A stretch of 9,685 bases of DNA, taken from assembly GCA_937923225.1 (NCBI GenBank), contig CALAKR010000039.1:1-9685 (forward strand). The letters run 5' to 3'. The notes beneath the pieces are model-generated. The model had not been told where the DNA came from and did not search any database. It saw nothing but the letters and a program-made list of their open reading frames with translations. A program made the translations under genes and the position numbers. Shown piece by piece: positions 1 through 6,997 of the stretch (positions are counted from its first letter, which is position 1; the number at the start of each line of letters is the position of its first letter). This stretch comes from an uncultured Aquabacterium sp. Lineage in GTDB: Bacteria > Pseudomonadota > Gammaproteobacteria > Burkholderiales > Burkholderiaceae_C.

Positions 1-347
1 AGCAAGAGTTCACTCGTAACATCTTCACGAAGCTTGTTGCTATCGTCGCGCTTCCGGTGCTATCTCATTTCAAAAAGCGCATGGACCACCGTCGGTACAA
101 CGGTGCAGCCTTGCTTGGTTTGAGAGGGCTGGTTTTCAAAAGCCATGGCTCGGCCGATGCATTTTCTTTTGAACAGGCCCTCAACAGGGCCTATCATGCG
201 GCCCGGCACCGACTGCTGGACCGCGTCCACGACCGCATTGCGGCCACCGTGGGCAGTCTTCCAGCAGAAGGTGTGGAACCCGTAGACAACCCACAAGGTG
301 ATGGCGTCACGGCAGCCCCGCATACCCCCGTGGGGCGCGTGGCCTGA
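1..347 (+). CDS. plsX: Phosphate acyltransferase PlsX, 3' end only
   Basis: This is the C-terminal 114 residues of PlsX; the gene starts before the window and the reading frame begins at base 3. PlsX makes acyl-phosphate from acyl-ACP, and PlsY then uses acyl-phosphate to acylate glycerol-3-phosphate in phospholipid synthesis. The recognisable family block is [20 protein letters not shown] followed by [13 protein letters not shown], the conserved C-terminal part of PlsX. After it comes a helical stretch and a Pro/Gly-rich tail that looks disordered. The gene ends at TGA 345-347, only 10 bases before the chosen fabH start, which fits the common plsX-fabH operon pairing. Identification from the conserved block is strong; the N-terminal part cannot be assessed. 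Confidence 0.93.
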   Translation, partial: QEFTRNIFTKLVAIVALPVLSHFKKRMDHRRYNGAALLGLRGLVFKSHGSADAFSFEQALNRAYHAARHRLLDRVHDRIAATVGSLPAEGVEPVDNPQGDGVTAAPHTPVGRVA

Positions 348-357
348 CCTCTACTCG

Positions 358-1374
358 ATGACCCAAACCCACCCCGTGTCCGGCGGGGCGGCGGCGCGAA
401 CCACGTACGCCCGCATTGCCGGAACAGGCAGTTACCTGCCACCCAGGCGCCTGAGCAATCAGGATCTTGCCAACCAGCTCGCACAAGACGGCGTCGAAAC
501 CTCCGACGACTGGATCGTGGAGCGCACCGGCATCCGGTTCCGCCATTTCGCTGACGAAGGGATGACCTCCAGCGACATGGGCGTGCAGGCAGCCAGGCAT
601 GCGCTGGAAGCCGCCGGCTGCCAGGCCGCCGACATCGACCTCATCATCTGCGCCACGTCCACGCCGGACATGGTGTTCCCCTCCACAGCCTGCCTGATCC
701 AGCACAAGCTGGGCGCGGCGGGTTGCGCCGCCTTCGACGTGCAGGCCGTGTGCTCGGGCTTTGTCTATGCCCTGAGCGTGGCTGACAGCATGATCCGCTC
801 GGGTGCCGCTCGCAAGGCCTTGATCGTGGGGGCCGAGGTGTTCTCCCGCTTGCTGGATTTCAAGGACCGCACCACCTGTGTGCTGTTCGGCGATGGCGCC
901 GGCGCCGTGGTGCTGGAGGCCAGCGATCAGCCGGGCATCCTGGCCTCGCGCCTGCATGCCGATGGCCGTCACGCCGACATCCTGTGCACACCGGGCGCCA
1001 TCGCGGGCGGCCAGGTGCTGGGTGATCCCTTCCTGAAGATGCAGGGGCAGGCAGTGTTCAAGCTGGCCATCAGCGTGATGGACAGCGTCACCAGCGAAGT
1101 GCTTGCCGCCGCCGGCTGCGATGCCTCGACCGTCGACTGGCTGGTGCCGCATCAGGCCAATATCCGTATCATGCAGACTGCGGCGCGCAAGCTGGCCATG
1201 ACCATGGACCAGCTCATCGTCACGGTGGACCAGCATGGCAACACCTCCGCCGCCTCCATCCCGCTGGCGCTGGACCACGCCATTCGCCAAGGGCGTATCC
1301 AGCGCGGCCAGCGGCTGCTGCTCGAAGGCATGGGCGGCGGTTTCACCTGGGGCGCTGTCCTGGTGGACTACTGA
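358..1374 (+). CDS. fabH: 3-oxoacyl-ACP synthase III (beta-ketoacyl-ACP synthase III, FabH)
   Basis: FabH condenses an acyl-CoA, usually acetyl-CoA, with malonyl-ACP to start fatty acid synthesis in the cytoplasm. The 338-residue product has the thiolase fold signature with the full catalytic triad: Cys132 in VQAVCSGF, His265 in VPHQANIRI and Asn295 in DQHGNTSA. The spacing is within one residue of that in E. coli FabH (112/244/274). The C-terminal [15 protein letters not shown] is typical. In-frame starts exist upstream (GTG 298, ATG 301), but they would overlap plsX. ATG 358 sits just after the plsX stop, and family similarity begins about residue 17 ([12 protein letters not shown]). No Shine-Dalgarno sequence is visible, so translation may depend on coupling to plsX. 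The protein is about 20 residues longer than E. coli FabH at the N-terminus. Confidence 0.96.
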   Translation: MTQTHPVSGGAAARTTYARIAGTGSYLPPRRLSNQDLANQLAQDGVETSDDWIVERTGIRFRHFADEGMTSSDMGVQAARHALEAAGCQAADIDLIICATSTPDMVFPSTACLIQHKLGAAGCAAFDVQAVCSGFVYALSVADSMIRSGAARKALIVGAEVFSRLLDFKDRTTCVLFGDGAGAVVLEASDQPGILASRLHADGRHADILCTPGAIAGGQVLGDPFLKMQGQAVFKLAISVMDSVTSEVLAAAGCDASTVDWLVPHQANIRIMQTAARKLAMTMDQLIVTVDQHGNTSAASIPLALDHAIRQGRIQRGQRLLLEGMGGGFTWGAVLVDY

Positions 1375-1425
1375 GCTGCCCCAGCCGCCATACCCCTCAC
1401 ACCTACAACAAGACCACAACACGCC
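1375..1425 (+). other. C-rich, G-poor leader between fabH and fabD
   Basis: The 51 bases between the fabH stop and the fabD start contain 26 C, 15 A, 6 G and only 4 T, and no purine-rich ribosome binding site. Such a segment should be unstructured in RNA. It may help ribosome loading on fabD without a Shine-Dalgarno sequence, or serve as a Rho-utilisation segment. The composition is seen directly; both roles are inferences. Confidence 0.3.
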
Positions 1426-2364
1426 ATGACCGCTTTCGCATTCGTGTTTCCTGGACAAGGCTCCCAGTCGGTGGGCATGCTGGACGCCTGGGGCGACCAC
1501 CCCGCCGTGCGCGCCACCCTGGCCGAAGCCTCCGAGGCCCTGGGCGAAGACGTTGCGGCCCTGATCGCGCAGGGCCCCAAGGAGCAACTGGACCTGACCA
1601 CCAACACCCAGCCCGTGATGCTTACCGCTGGTGTGGCCGCCTGGCGTGCCTGGCAGGCTGATACGGGCCTGGTGCCCGCCGCCGTGGCTGGGCACTCCCT
1701 GGGTGAGTACACCGCCCTGGTGGCTGCCGGTGCCCTGACGCTCAAGGACGCGCTGCCCCTGGTGCGCTTTCGCGCCCAGGCCATGCAGGACGCCGTGCCC
1801 GTGGGCACCGGTGGCATGGCTGCCATCCTCGGCCTGGACGCCGAGGCCGTGAAGGCGGGCTGCCTGGAGGCTGCCAAGCTGTCCGGTGAGGCGGTCGAGG
1901 CCGTGAACTTCAACGATCCCAAGCAGACCGTGATCGCTGGCACCAAGGCCGGCGTCGAGAAGGCCTGCGAGGTGCTCAAGGCCGCTGGCGCCAAGCGCGC
2001 GCTGCCGCTGCCCGTGTCGGCGCCGTTCCATTCCAGCCTGATGAAGCCGGCCGCCGAGCGCCTGAGGGAAAAGCTGGCCGCCACGCCCTTCGCAGTGCCG
2101 GCCATCCCCGTGATCAACAACATCGATGTGGCCGTGGCTGCCGATGCGGATGCGATCCGCGATGCCCTGTACCGCCAGGCCTTCGGCCCGGTGCGCTGGG
2201 TCGAAACCATCCAGGCGCTCAAGGCCCGTGGCCTGACGCACGTGATCGAGTGCGGCCCTGGCAAGGTGCTGGCGGGCATGGTCAAGCGCATCGATGGCGA
2301 TCTGGTGTCGGCCACGGTGCTCGACCCTGCCTCGCTGCAGGAAGCGAAGGGGTTGCTGGCATGA
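1426..2364 (+). CDS. fabD: Malonyl-CoA:ACP transacylase (FabD)
   Basis: FabD moves the malonyl group from malonyl-CoA to the phosphopantetheine arm of ACP, supplying the extender unit for FabH and FabF. The 312-residue length is normal for the family. The N-terminal FVFPGQGSQSVGM is the oxyanion-hole region, Ser91 in AGHSLGEY is the acyl nucleophile, Arg116 in VRFRAQAM binds the malonyl carboxylate, and His202 in SAPFHSSLM is the catalytic base. NFNDPKQTVIAG and the C-terminal ECGPGKVLAGMVKRI are also characteristic. The ATG at 1426 begins exactly at the conserved N-terminus. No Shine-Dalgarno sequence precedes it. The TGA stop overlaps the fabG ATG by four bases (ATGA, 2361-2364), so the two are probably translationally coupled. 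Confidence 0.97.
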   Translation: MTAFAFVFPGQGSQSVGMLDAWGDHPAVRATLAEASEALGEDVAALIAQGPKEQLDLTTNTQPVMLTAGVAAWRAWQADTGLVPAAVAGHSLGEYTALVAAGALTLKDALPLVRFRAQAMQDAVPVGTGGMAAILGLDAEAVKAGCLEAAKLSGEAVEAVNFNDPKQTVIAGTKAGVEKACEVLKAAGAKRALPLPVSAPFHSSLMKPAAERLREKLAATPFAVPAIPVINNIDVAVAADADAIRDALYRQAFGPVRWVETIQALKARGLTHVIECGPGKVLAGMVKRIDGDLVSATVLDPASLQEAKGLLA

Positions 2365-3104
2365 GCGAGAACACCGCACAGATCGCGCTGGTCACCGGCG
2401 CCAGCCGTGGCATCGGCCAGGCCATCGCCCGCACGCTGGCGCAGCGCGGTTTCACCGTCATCGGCACAGCCACCTCGGAAAACGGCGCCCAGGGCATCAC
2501 CGAAGCGCTCTCGGGCTTTGCCGGCAGCCGTGGCGTGGTGCTGAACGTAACGGATGCGGCGGCTTCAGAAGCGCTGATCGACAGCATCGTCAAGGAGTTC
2601 GGCGGCCTGCACGTGCTGGTCAACAACGCCGGCATCACCCGCGACACCCTGGCCATGCGCATGAAGGACGAGGATTTCGAGGCGGTGATCGACACCAACC
2701 TCAAGTCCGTGTTCCGCCTCAGCCGCGCCGTGATGCGCCCCATGATGAAGCAGCGCCAAGGCCGCATCATCAACATCACCTCGGTGGTGGGGGCGGCCGG
2801 CAACCCCGGCCAGGCCAACTACGTGGCCTCCAAGGCCGGTGTGGCCGGCATGACCCGCGCCCTGGCGCGCGAACTGGGCAGCCGCAACATCACCGTCAAC
2901 TGCGTGGCGCCGGGCTTCATCGACACCGACATGACCCGTGCGCTCAGCGAAGAGCAGCATGCTGCCCTCAAGGCACAGATTCCGCTGGGCCGCCTGGGTC
3001 AGCCACAAGACATTGCCGAGGCCGTGGCCTTTCTGGCCTCGCCCGCAGCCGCCTACATCACTGGCAGTGAAATCCATGTGAATGGCGGCATGTTCATGAA
3101 TTGA
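2361..3104 (+). CDS. fabG: 3-oxoacyl-ACP reductase (FabG)
   Basis: FabG is the NADPH-dependent reductase that turns 3-oxoacyl-ACP into (R)-3-hydroxyacyl-ACP, the first reduction of each elongation cycle. The 247-residue protein is a classical short-chain dehydrogenase. It has the cofactor-binding TGASRGIG at residues 12-19, NNAG at 88-91, and the catalytic set Asn113, Ser141, Tyr154 and Lys158 (YVASK). The later NCVAPGFIDTDMT and the C-terminal GSEIHVNGGMFMN are typical of FabG rather than of other family members. The ATG at 2361 was chosen because it overlaps the fabD stop and gives the normal N-terminus just before the Rossmann strand. An upstream in-frame start would put fabD-antiphase sequence in front. 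A modest purine stretch (GAAGGGG, about 2346-2352) could serve as ribosome binding site. A hairpin follows the stop by three bases. Confidence 0.97.
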   Translation: MSENTAQIALVTGASRGIGQAIARTLAQRGFTVIGTATSENGAQGITEALSGFAGSRGVVLNVTDAAASEALIDSIVKEFGGLHVLVNNAGITRDTLAMRMKDEDFEAVIDTNLKSVFRLSRAVMRPMMKQRQGRIINITSVVGAAGNPGQANYVASKAGVAGMTRALARELGSRNITVNCVAPGFIDTDMTRALSEEQHAALKAQIPLGRLGQPQDIAEAVAFLASPAAAYITGSEIHVNGGMFMN

Positions 3105-3107
3105 AGT

Positions 3108-3136
3108 ATTGAGATCTGTTGGGGGCATCTCAATTT
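3108..3136 (+). terminator. Hairpin just after fabG, weak terminator candidate
   Basis: A perfect 8-bp inverted repeat (ATTGAGAT at 3108-3115 and ATCTCAAT at 3127-3134) with an 11-base loop starts three bases after the fabG stop. Only a short T stretch (3134-3136) follows, and the stem is AT-rich, so it may slow or partly stop polymerase or protect the 3' end of the upstream message. The repeat is seen directly; the termination role is uncertain. Confidence 0.35.
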
Positions 3137-3142
3137 CCCGTC

Positions 3143-3456
<314 letters not shown>

Positions 3457-3473
3457 TCTTCCCGATCCGCGAC

Positions 3474-3504
3474 CAAGGCCCTTCGGGGCCTTGTCCGTCT
3501 TTTC
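3474..3504 (+). terminator. Intrinsic terminator after acpP
   Basis: CAAGGCCC (3474-3481) and GGGCCTTG (3486-3493) form a perfect 8-bp GC-rich stem closed by TTCG, so the loop is the extra-stable C(UUCG)G tetraloop. A T-rich tract follows (four T at 3500-3503), interrupted near the stem, so termination may be partial. It lies 17 bases after the acpP stop and 36 bases before fabF. That arrangement would lower fabF expression relative to acpP. Confidence 0.65.
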
Positions 3505-3529
3505 TCTCGAACATCAGTTCTTATCAAGC

Positions 3530-4774
3530 ATGTCCCGTCGTCGCGTCGTCGTCACCGGCCTGGGCCTCGTCACCCCCGTGGGCAACACGGTCGATGAGTC
3601 CTGGACCAATCTCATCGCGGGCAAGTCCGGCATCGCCAACATCACCAAGTTCGATGCCTCGGCCATGGCGACCAAGTTCGCCGGTGAGGTCAAGGGCTTC
3701 AGCATCGAGGAGTACATCTCCGCGAAAGAAGCCCGCCACATGGACACCTTCATCCATTACGGCCTGGCTGCCAGCATGCAGGCGGTGCGCGATGCCGGCC
3801 TGCCCACGGGCGATGCCCTCACGCCTGAACAGGCCGAGCGCATCGGCTGCCTGGTGGGCTCGGGCATCGGCGGGCTGCCGCTGATCGAGGAAACCCACAA
3901 GGACTACACCGAGAAAGGCGCGCGCCGCATCTCGCCGTTCTTCGTGCCGGCCTCGATCATCAACATGATTTCCGGGCACGTCTCGATCCAGTACGGCTTC
4001 AAGGGCCCGAACCTGGCCATCGTGACGGCCTGCACCACCGGTTTGCACAGCATCGGTCAGGCCGCGCGCATGATCGAGTACGGCGATGTCGATGTGATGG
4101 TGGCCGGCGGTGCCGAAGCCACCGTGTCGCCGCTGGGCATCGGCGGTTTCGCCGCGGCCCGCGCGCTGTCCGGCCGCAACGATGATCCCGCCACCGCGTC
4201 CCGCCCCTGGGACAAGGACCGCGACGGCTTCGTGCTGGGCGAGGGCGCTGGCGTGATGGTGCTCGAAGAGTACGAGCATGCCAAGGCCCGTGGCGCCAAG
4301 ATCTACGCCGAGCTGGTTGGTTTTGGCATGAGCGCCGACGCCTATCACATGACCGCGCCCGATGTGGACGGTCCCAAGCGCTCGATGCAGGGCGCACTGC
4401 GCAATGCCGGCATCAATGCCGACCAGGTGCAGTACCTCAATGCACATGGCACCTCGACGCCGCTGGGTGATGTCAACGAGACCAATGCGATCAAGCTGGC
4501 CTTCGGTGACCATGCCAAGCAACTGGTGGTCAACTCCACCAAGTCCATGACAGGCCACCTGCTGGGTGGTGCCGGAGGCATCGAGTCGGTGTTCACGGTG
4601 CTGGCCCTCCACCACCAGATCTCGCCGCCCACGATCAACATCTTCAACCAGGATCCGGAATGTGATCTGGATTACTGCGCCAACACTGCGCGTGAGATGA
4701 AGATCGACGTGGCCCTGAAGAACAACTTCGGCTTCGGCGGCACCAACGGTTCGCTGGTGTTCAAGCGCGCTTGA
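3530..4774 (+). CDS. fabF: 3-oxoacyl-ACP synthase II (FabF)
   Basis: FabF performs the elongating Claisen condensation of acyl-ACP with malonyl-ACP. In E. coli it is the enzyme that adjusts membrane unsaturation to temperature. The 414-residue protein has the complete Cys-His-His triad: Cys168 in [10 protein letters not shown], His306 in [11 protein letters not shown] and His343 in [12 protein letters not shown], with conserved Lys338. The gatekeeper segment NNFGFGGTN (Phe400) is present. The two His residues separate it from FabH-type enzymes. ATG 3530 gives the standard [12 protein letters not shown] start. A TTG 13 codons upstream would begin inside the acpP terminator and is unlikely. No clear Shine-Dalgarno sequence is seen. 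The TGA stop overlaps the TTG start of the next gene. I cannot formally exclude FabB-type specificity, but neighbourhood and sequence favour FabF. Confidence 0.97.
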   Translation: MSRRRVVVTGLGLVTPVGNTVDESWTNLIAGKSGIANITKFDASAMATKFAGEVKGFSIEEYISAKEARHMDTFIHYGLAASMQAVRDAGLPTGDALTPEQAERIGCLVGSGIGGLPLIEETHKDYTEKGARRISPFFVPASIINMISGHVSIQYGFKGPNLAIVTACTTGLHSIGQAARMIEYGDVDVMVAGGAEATVSPLGIGGFAAARALSGRNDDPATASRPWDKDRDGFVLGEGAGVMVLEEYEHAKARGAKIYAELVGFGMSADAYHMTAPDVDGPKRSMQGALRNAGINADQVQYLNAHGTSTPLGDVNETNAIKLAFGDHAKQLVVNSTKSMTGHLLGGAGGIESVFTVLALHHQISPPTINIFNQDPECDLDYCANTAREMKIDVALKNNFGFGGTNGSLVFKRA

Positions 4775-5373
4775 GTCCGCAACGCCGTCACCGCTCGCCC
4801 GATGCCGCAGGCCAGGAATGGCTGATGCCGGCGTCGCCGCGCGTGGCGGTGCCGCTTGCGCGAGGGCTGGCGCTCGCCATGGGTGTGCTGGCACTGGTTT
4901 GGTGGTCTGGCGTGGCCTTTGATGCCCTTCAAGGGCGGACGGGCTGGGGCAAAGCTCTTCTGGCTGGGGCTGGTGTGCTGGCCTGGGCGGTGTCGACCTT
5001 CCGCTGGGGGATCGGCTTGCGAAGGCAGCCTGCCCGCGCGCTGTACTGGCGAGCGGCAAGCCAGGCCGCAGGGCGGGGCGCTGCCTCACTGCGCTGGGCC
5101 GACGAGTCCGGCGAACCCACCGAACTGCACGTCAAGGCCGATCTGGGTTTCGGTGTGCTGGTCCGCCTGCAAACGCCGCGTACGGCGCCCCAGTGGCGGT
5201 GGGTCGATGAACAATCCCTGCAAGGCCCATGGCGCTGGCGGTTGATGTCATCCTCCGGCCGCGAAGGGCTTGTGTCGGCCGATGAGCAGCACGCGATACT
5301 GAAGATGGCATCATTGGCACGGTGCGAATCACAGAAAATCGTATTGCCCCCAACAGCCAGGAGGTCGGCATGA
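4771..5373 (+). CDS. Small inner-membrane protein, YgfX/CptA-like, between fabF and rpoE
   Basis: The 200-residue product has two probable membrane helices, at about residues 29-49 and 61-80, joined by a short loop. A soluble, Trp-rich C-terminal domain follows (about 85-185). This layout, plus the stretch [18 protein letters not shown] (142-159), resembles E. coli YgfX (CptA), whose matching region also has a hydrophobic-Trp start, an acidic-Ser centre and a WR..R end. The similarity was judged from memory and is weak. In E. coli, YgfX pairs with the flavinylation factor SdhE and has been described as a toxin acting on MreB/FtsZ; no such partner is seen here. The TTG start overlaps the fabF stop (TTGA) and the stop overlaps rpoE (ATGA), so coupling on both sides is likely. 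An alternative start is ATG 4825. I infer a membrane role near envelope stress; the function is unproven. Confidence 0.75.
   Translation: MSPQRRHRSPDAAGQEWLMPASPRVAVPLARGLALAMGVLALVWWSGVAFDALQGRTGWGKALLAGAGVLAWAVSTFRWGIGLRRQPARALYWRAASQAAGRGAASLRWADESGEPTELHVKADLGFGVLVRLQTPRTAPQWRWVDEQSLQGPWRWRLMSSSGREGLVSADEQHAILKMASLARCESQKIVLPPTARRSA
5359..5364 (+). promoter_or_regulatory. Ribosome binding site fixing the rpoE start
   Basis: AGGAGG lies five bases before ATG 5370, inside the last codons of the upstream membrane-protein gene. It decides in favour of ATG 5370 over the in-frame GTG at 5322, which has no comparable site. Confidence 0.75.
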
Positions 5374-6053
5374 CGCCGCCCGACCGTTCTCCGCCGGATG
5401 GTGGCCAGCCCTCGGGGGTCACGGGGCCGGTGGCGCCTGCGCAAACCTCGGTGGATGTGGATGCCGCGCTTGTGGCCCGGGTGCAGCAGGGTGACCAGCG
5501 TGCCTTCGAGATGCTGGTGGTCAAGTACCGCCGCCGCATCGAGCGCCTGATCGCCCGCATGGTGCGCGACGTGGACCTGGTCGAGGACATCGCCCAGGAA
5601 ACCTTCATCCGTGCCTACCGGGCCTTGCCGCAGTTTCGTGGCGAAAGCGCTTTCTACACCTGGCTCTACCGCATCGCCGTCAACACCGCCAAGAAGGCGC
5701 TGATGCAGCTCAAGCGCGATCCGCTGGTATCTGAATCAGCACTGGCCAGCATCGGCGACGACGATGATGATGCGTCGCGTGTCGAGAACGAGCTGACCGA
5801 CGGCGAGACCCCCGAATCGGTGCTCGCCAGCCGACAGATCGCCCGCACAGTGAACGAAGCCATCGAAGCCTTGTCAGACGAGTTGCGGCAGGCGATCACT
5901 CTGCGTGAAATCGAAGGCCTGAGCTACGAAGACATCGCCGAACTCATGAACTGCCCGATCGGCACCGTGCGCTCGCGGATTTTCCGCGCGCGGGAGGCCA
6001 TCTCGCAGAAGCTCAAGCCATTGCTGGACACCCGCGAGGGCAAACGCTGGTAA
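5370..6053 (+). CDS. rpoE: Extracytoplasmic-function sigma factor RpoE (sigma-E/AlgU type)
   Basis: This is the envelope-stress sigma factor that directs RNA polymerase to genes for periplasmic folding, outer-membrane and protease functions. The 227-residue protein has sigma region 2 at about 45-110, with DLVEDIAQETFIRAYRAL (2.1/2.2) and SAFYTWLYRIAVNTAKK (2.4, -10 recognition). Region 4 at about 165-215 has the helix-turn-helix LSYEDIAELMNCPIGTVRSR (-35 recognition). These blocks are nearly the same as in E. coli RpoE. Compared with it there is a Pro/Gly-rich N-terminal extension of about 25-30 residues and a very acidic linker (GDDDDDASRVENELTDGE, 129-146). ATG 5370 has a strong Shine-Dalgarno sequence and overlaps the preceding stop. 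The next genes are its regulators rseA and rseB, which confirms the sigma-E class. Confidence 0.96.
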   Translation: MTPPDRSPPDGGQPSGVTGPVAPAQTSVDVDAALVARVQQGDQRAFEMLVVKYRRRIERLIARMVRDVDLVEDIAQETFIRAYRALPQFRGESAFYTWLYRIAVNTAKKALMQLKRDPLVSESALASIGDDDDDASRVENELTDGETPESVLASRQIARTVNEAIEALSDELRQAITLREIEGLSYEDIAELMNCPIGTVRSRIFRAREAISQKLKPLLDTREGKRW

Positions 6054-6074
6054 ACCCTGTTCAGGTGGTTTTTT
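6052..6074 (+). terminator. Weak hairpin with T run after rpoE, possible attenuator
   Basis: AAACC (6052-6056) and GGTTT (6067-6071) can pair around a short loop, with one further C-G pair across a bulge. A run of six T (6069-6074) overlaps and follows. The stem starts at the rpoE stop codon and is short, so it would be a weak terminator at best. The T run and repeat are seen; attenuation is an inference. Confidence 0.25.
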
Positions 6075-6108
6075 CGTGGGTTTGTCCACAAATTGGTGCT
6101 CGTGCTTG

Positions 6109-6136
6109 TGAACTTTTCTTGCTGTACGGTGTCTGT
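6109..6136 (+). promoter_or_regulatory. Putative sigma-E promoter upstream of rseA
   Basis: TGAACTT (6109-6115) matches the sigma-E -35 consensus GGAACTT at six of seven positions. After a 16-base spacer, TCTGT (6132-6136) matches the -10 form TCTGA at four of five. This is the spacing known for sigma-E promoters. Transcription would begin around 6141-6145, about 30 bases before the rseA start. The position between rpoE and rseA would let the sigma factor raise its own inhibitor. The match is seen directly; use in vivo is inferred. Confidence 0.55.
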
Positions 6137-6171
6137 TGAATCGACGTTGTGTCTGAACCGGGGTGTGCGTC

Positions 6172-6954
6172 ATGTCTGATCTCCCATTTGACGACGAAGC
6201 GAATTCCTTTGAATCCCTGTCGGCGCTGGCCGATGGGCAGGCGACCGAGCACGAAATTGCCCAGGCCTGCGGGGTGTGGCGCTCCCAGCGCGAGGTGCGC
6301 GAGCGTTGGCACGCCTATCAGCTGATCGGCGACGTGATGCGCTCGGACACCCTGGCGCAGGACGCTGGCTCCGACCAGGCCTTCCTGGAAGCCTTCCGCG
6401 CCCGCCTGGCCCAGGAGCCCGTGGTGCTGGCGCCTGCGGCCATGGCCGCCGCCAGTGCGGCAGCCCTGGTGGCCGATACCGAGCCAGCAGTGGCCAACCT
6501 GTCTTACCCGCTGCGCCGCCGGCGCTGGACGGGGCCCGTGGCGGTGGCCGCCGGTTTTGTCATGGTTCTGGGCGCCGTCGTCACCACATTGCATCCCCAG
6601 GATGGCACCGGAGGCGGCGCTTCGCCTGTTCTGGCCCAGGGCGGCCGTGATGCCGTGATCCCCGTGGGCGCGCAAGCCTGGGTGGGGCAGGAGGCGGCCT
6701 TGGCGCCTGCGCTGCGCTCCGGTCTTGTAGCCGACAGTTCCATGACGCGTCATCCGGCTGAGCCGGCGCAGGTCTCCTTTACCCGTGGTGCCACGGAAAC
6801 CGCCGCCGAGCGTGCTGGCAACATGGTCATCATCCGTGATCCGCAGCTCGACGAGTTCCTGGCGGCCCACCGCGAGTTGGCCGCCACAGGCAGCTTCGTC
6901 CCGCCCGCTGGCCTGGTGCGCAGCGTCGCATTCGAGGCCCCAGCAGGGCGCTGA
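6172..6954 (+). CDS. rseA: Anti-sigma-E factor RseA, single-pass membrane protein
   Basis: RseA holds sigma-E inactive at the inner membrane until stepwise proteolysis (DegS, RseP and ClpXP in E. coli) frees it. The 260-residue protein has the RseA N-terminal domain at residues 13-60 (ESLSALADGQATEHEIAQAC, then WHAYQLIGDVMRSD). An Ala-rich linker leads to one membrane helix at about 119-139, preceded by RRRR (115-118), the stop-transfer signal expected for a cytoplasmic N-terminus. The periplasmic part ends with IRDPQLDEFLAAHRELAATG, a C-terminal block I associate with betaproteobacterial RseA/MucA. No zinc-binding HxxxCxxC anti-sigma motif is present, as expected for this class. ATG 6172 is preferred over GTG 6163, which adds only three residues. 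A sigma-E-type promoter lies just upstream and rseB follows. The N-terminal domain and the context make the call firm. Confidence 0.92.
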   Translation: MSDLPFDDEANSFESLSALADGQATEHEIAQACGVWRSQREVRERWHAYQLIGDVMRSDTLAQDAGSDQAFLEAFRARLAQEPVVLAPAAMAAASAAALVADTEPAVANLSYPLRRRRWTGPVAVAAGFVMVLGAVVTTLHPQDGTGGGASPVLAQGGRDAVIPVGAQAWVGQEAALAPALRSGLVADSSMTRHPAEPAQVSFTRGATETAAERAGNMVIIRDPQLDEFLAAHRELAATGSFVPPAGLVRSVAFEAPAGR

Positions 6955-6997
6955 TCTCCCGCGCTGAAGGGCTTGTGGACGAGTGACCAGCCATTTG

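Noticed and set aside
298..357. Upstream extension of FabH to GTG 298 or ATG 301
   Set aside because: It would overlap plsX by about 50 bases and add residues with no likeness to FabH; ATG 358 fits the family better.
307..2379. A 690-codon open frame on the minus strand across fabH and fabD
   Set aside because: It lies wholly opposite two certain genes. Its product is rich in His, Gly and Gln with no domain I recognise, as expected when GC-rich codons are read antisense.
2294..3070. A 258-codon + strand frame overlapping fabG, His/Arg-rich
   Set aside because: It is an out-of-frame reading of fabG; the true frame has all dehydrogenase motifs.
3491..3529. FabF start at TTG 3491
   Set aside because: It lies in the acpP terminator hairpin, and the added 13 residues have no counterpart in FabF proteins, which begin at or near [10 protein letters not shown].
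3524..5089. A 521-codon open frame on the minus strand across fabF and the next gene
   Set aside because: It is antisense to fabF, with an Arg/His/Gly-rich, low-complexity product and no start signal. GC-rich codon bias explains the lack of stops.
6081..6092. TTTGT-CC-ACAAA dyad between rpoE and rseA
   Set aside because: The arms are five bases with a two-base centre, too short to call a terminator or operator without comparison to relatives.
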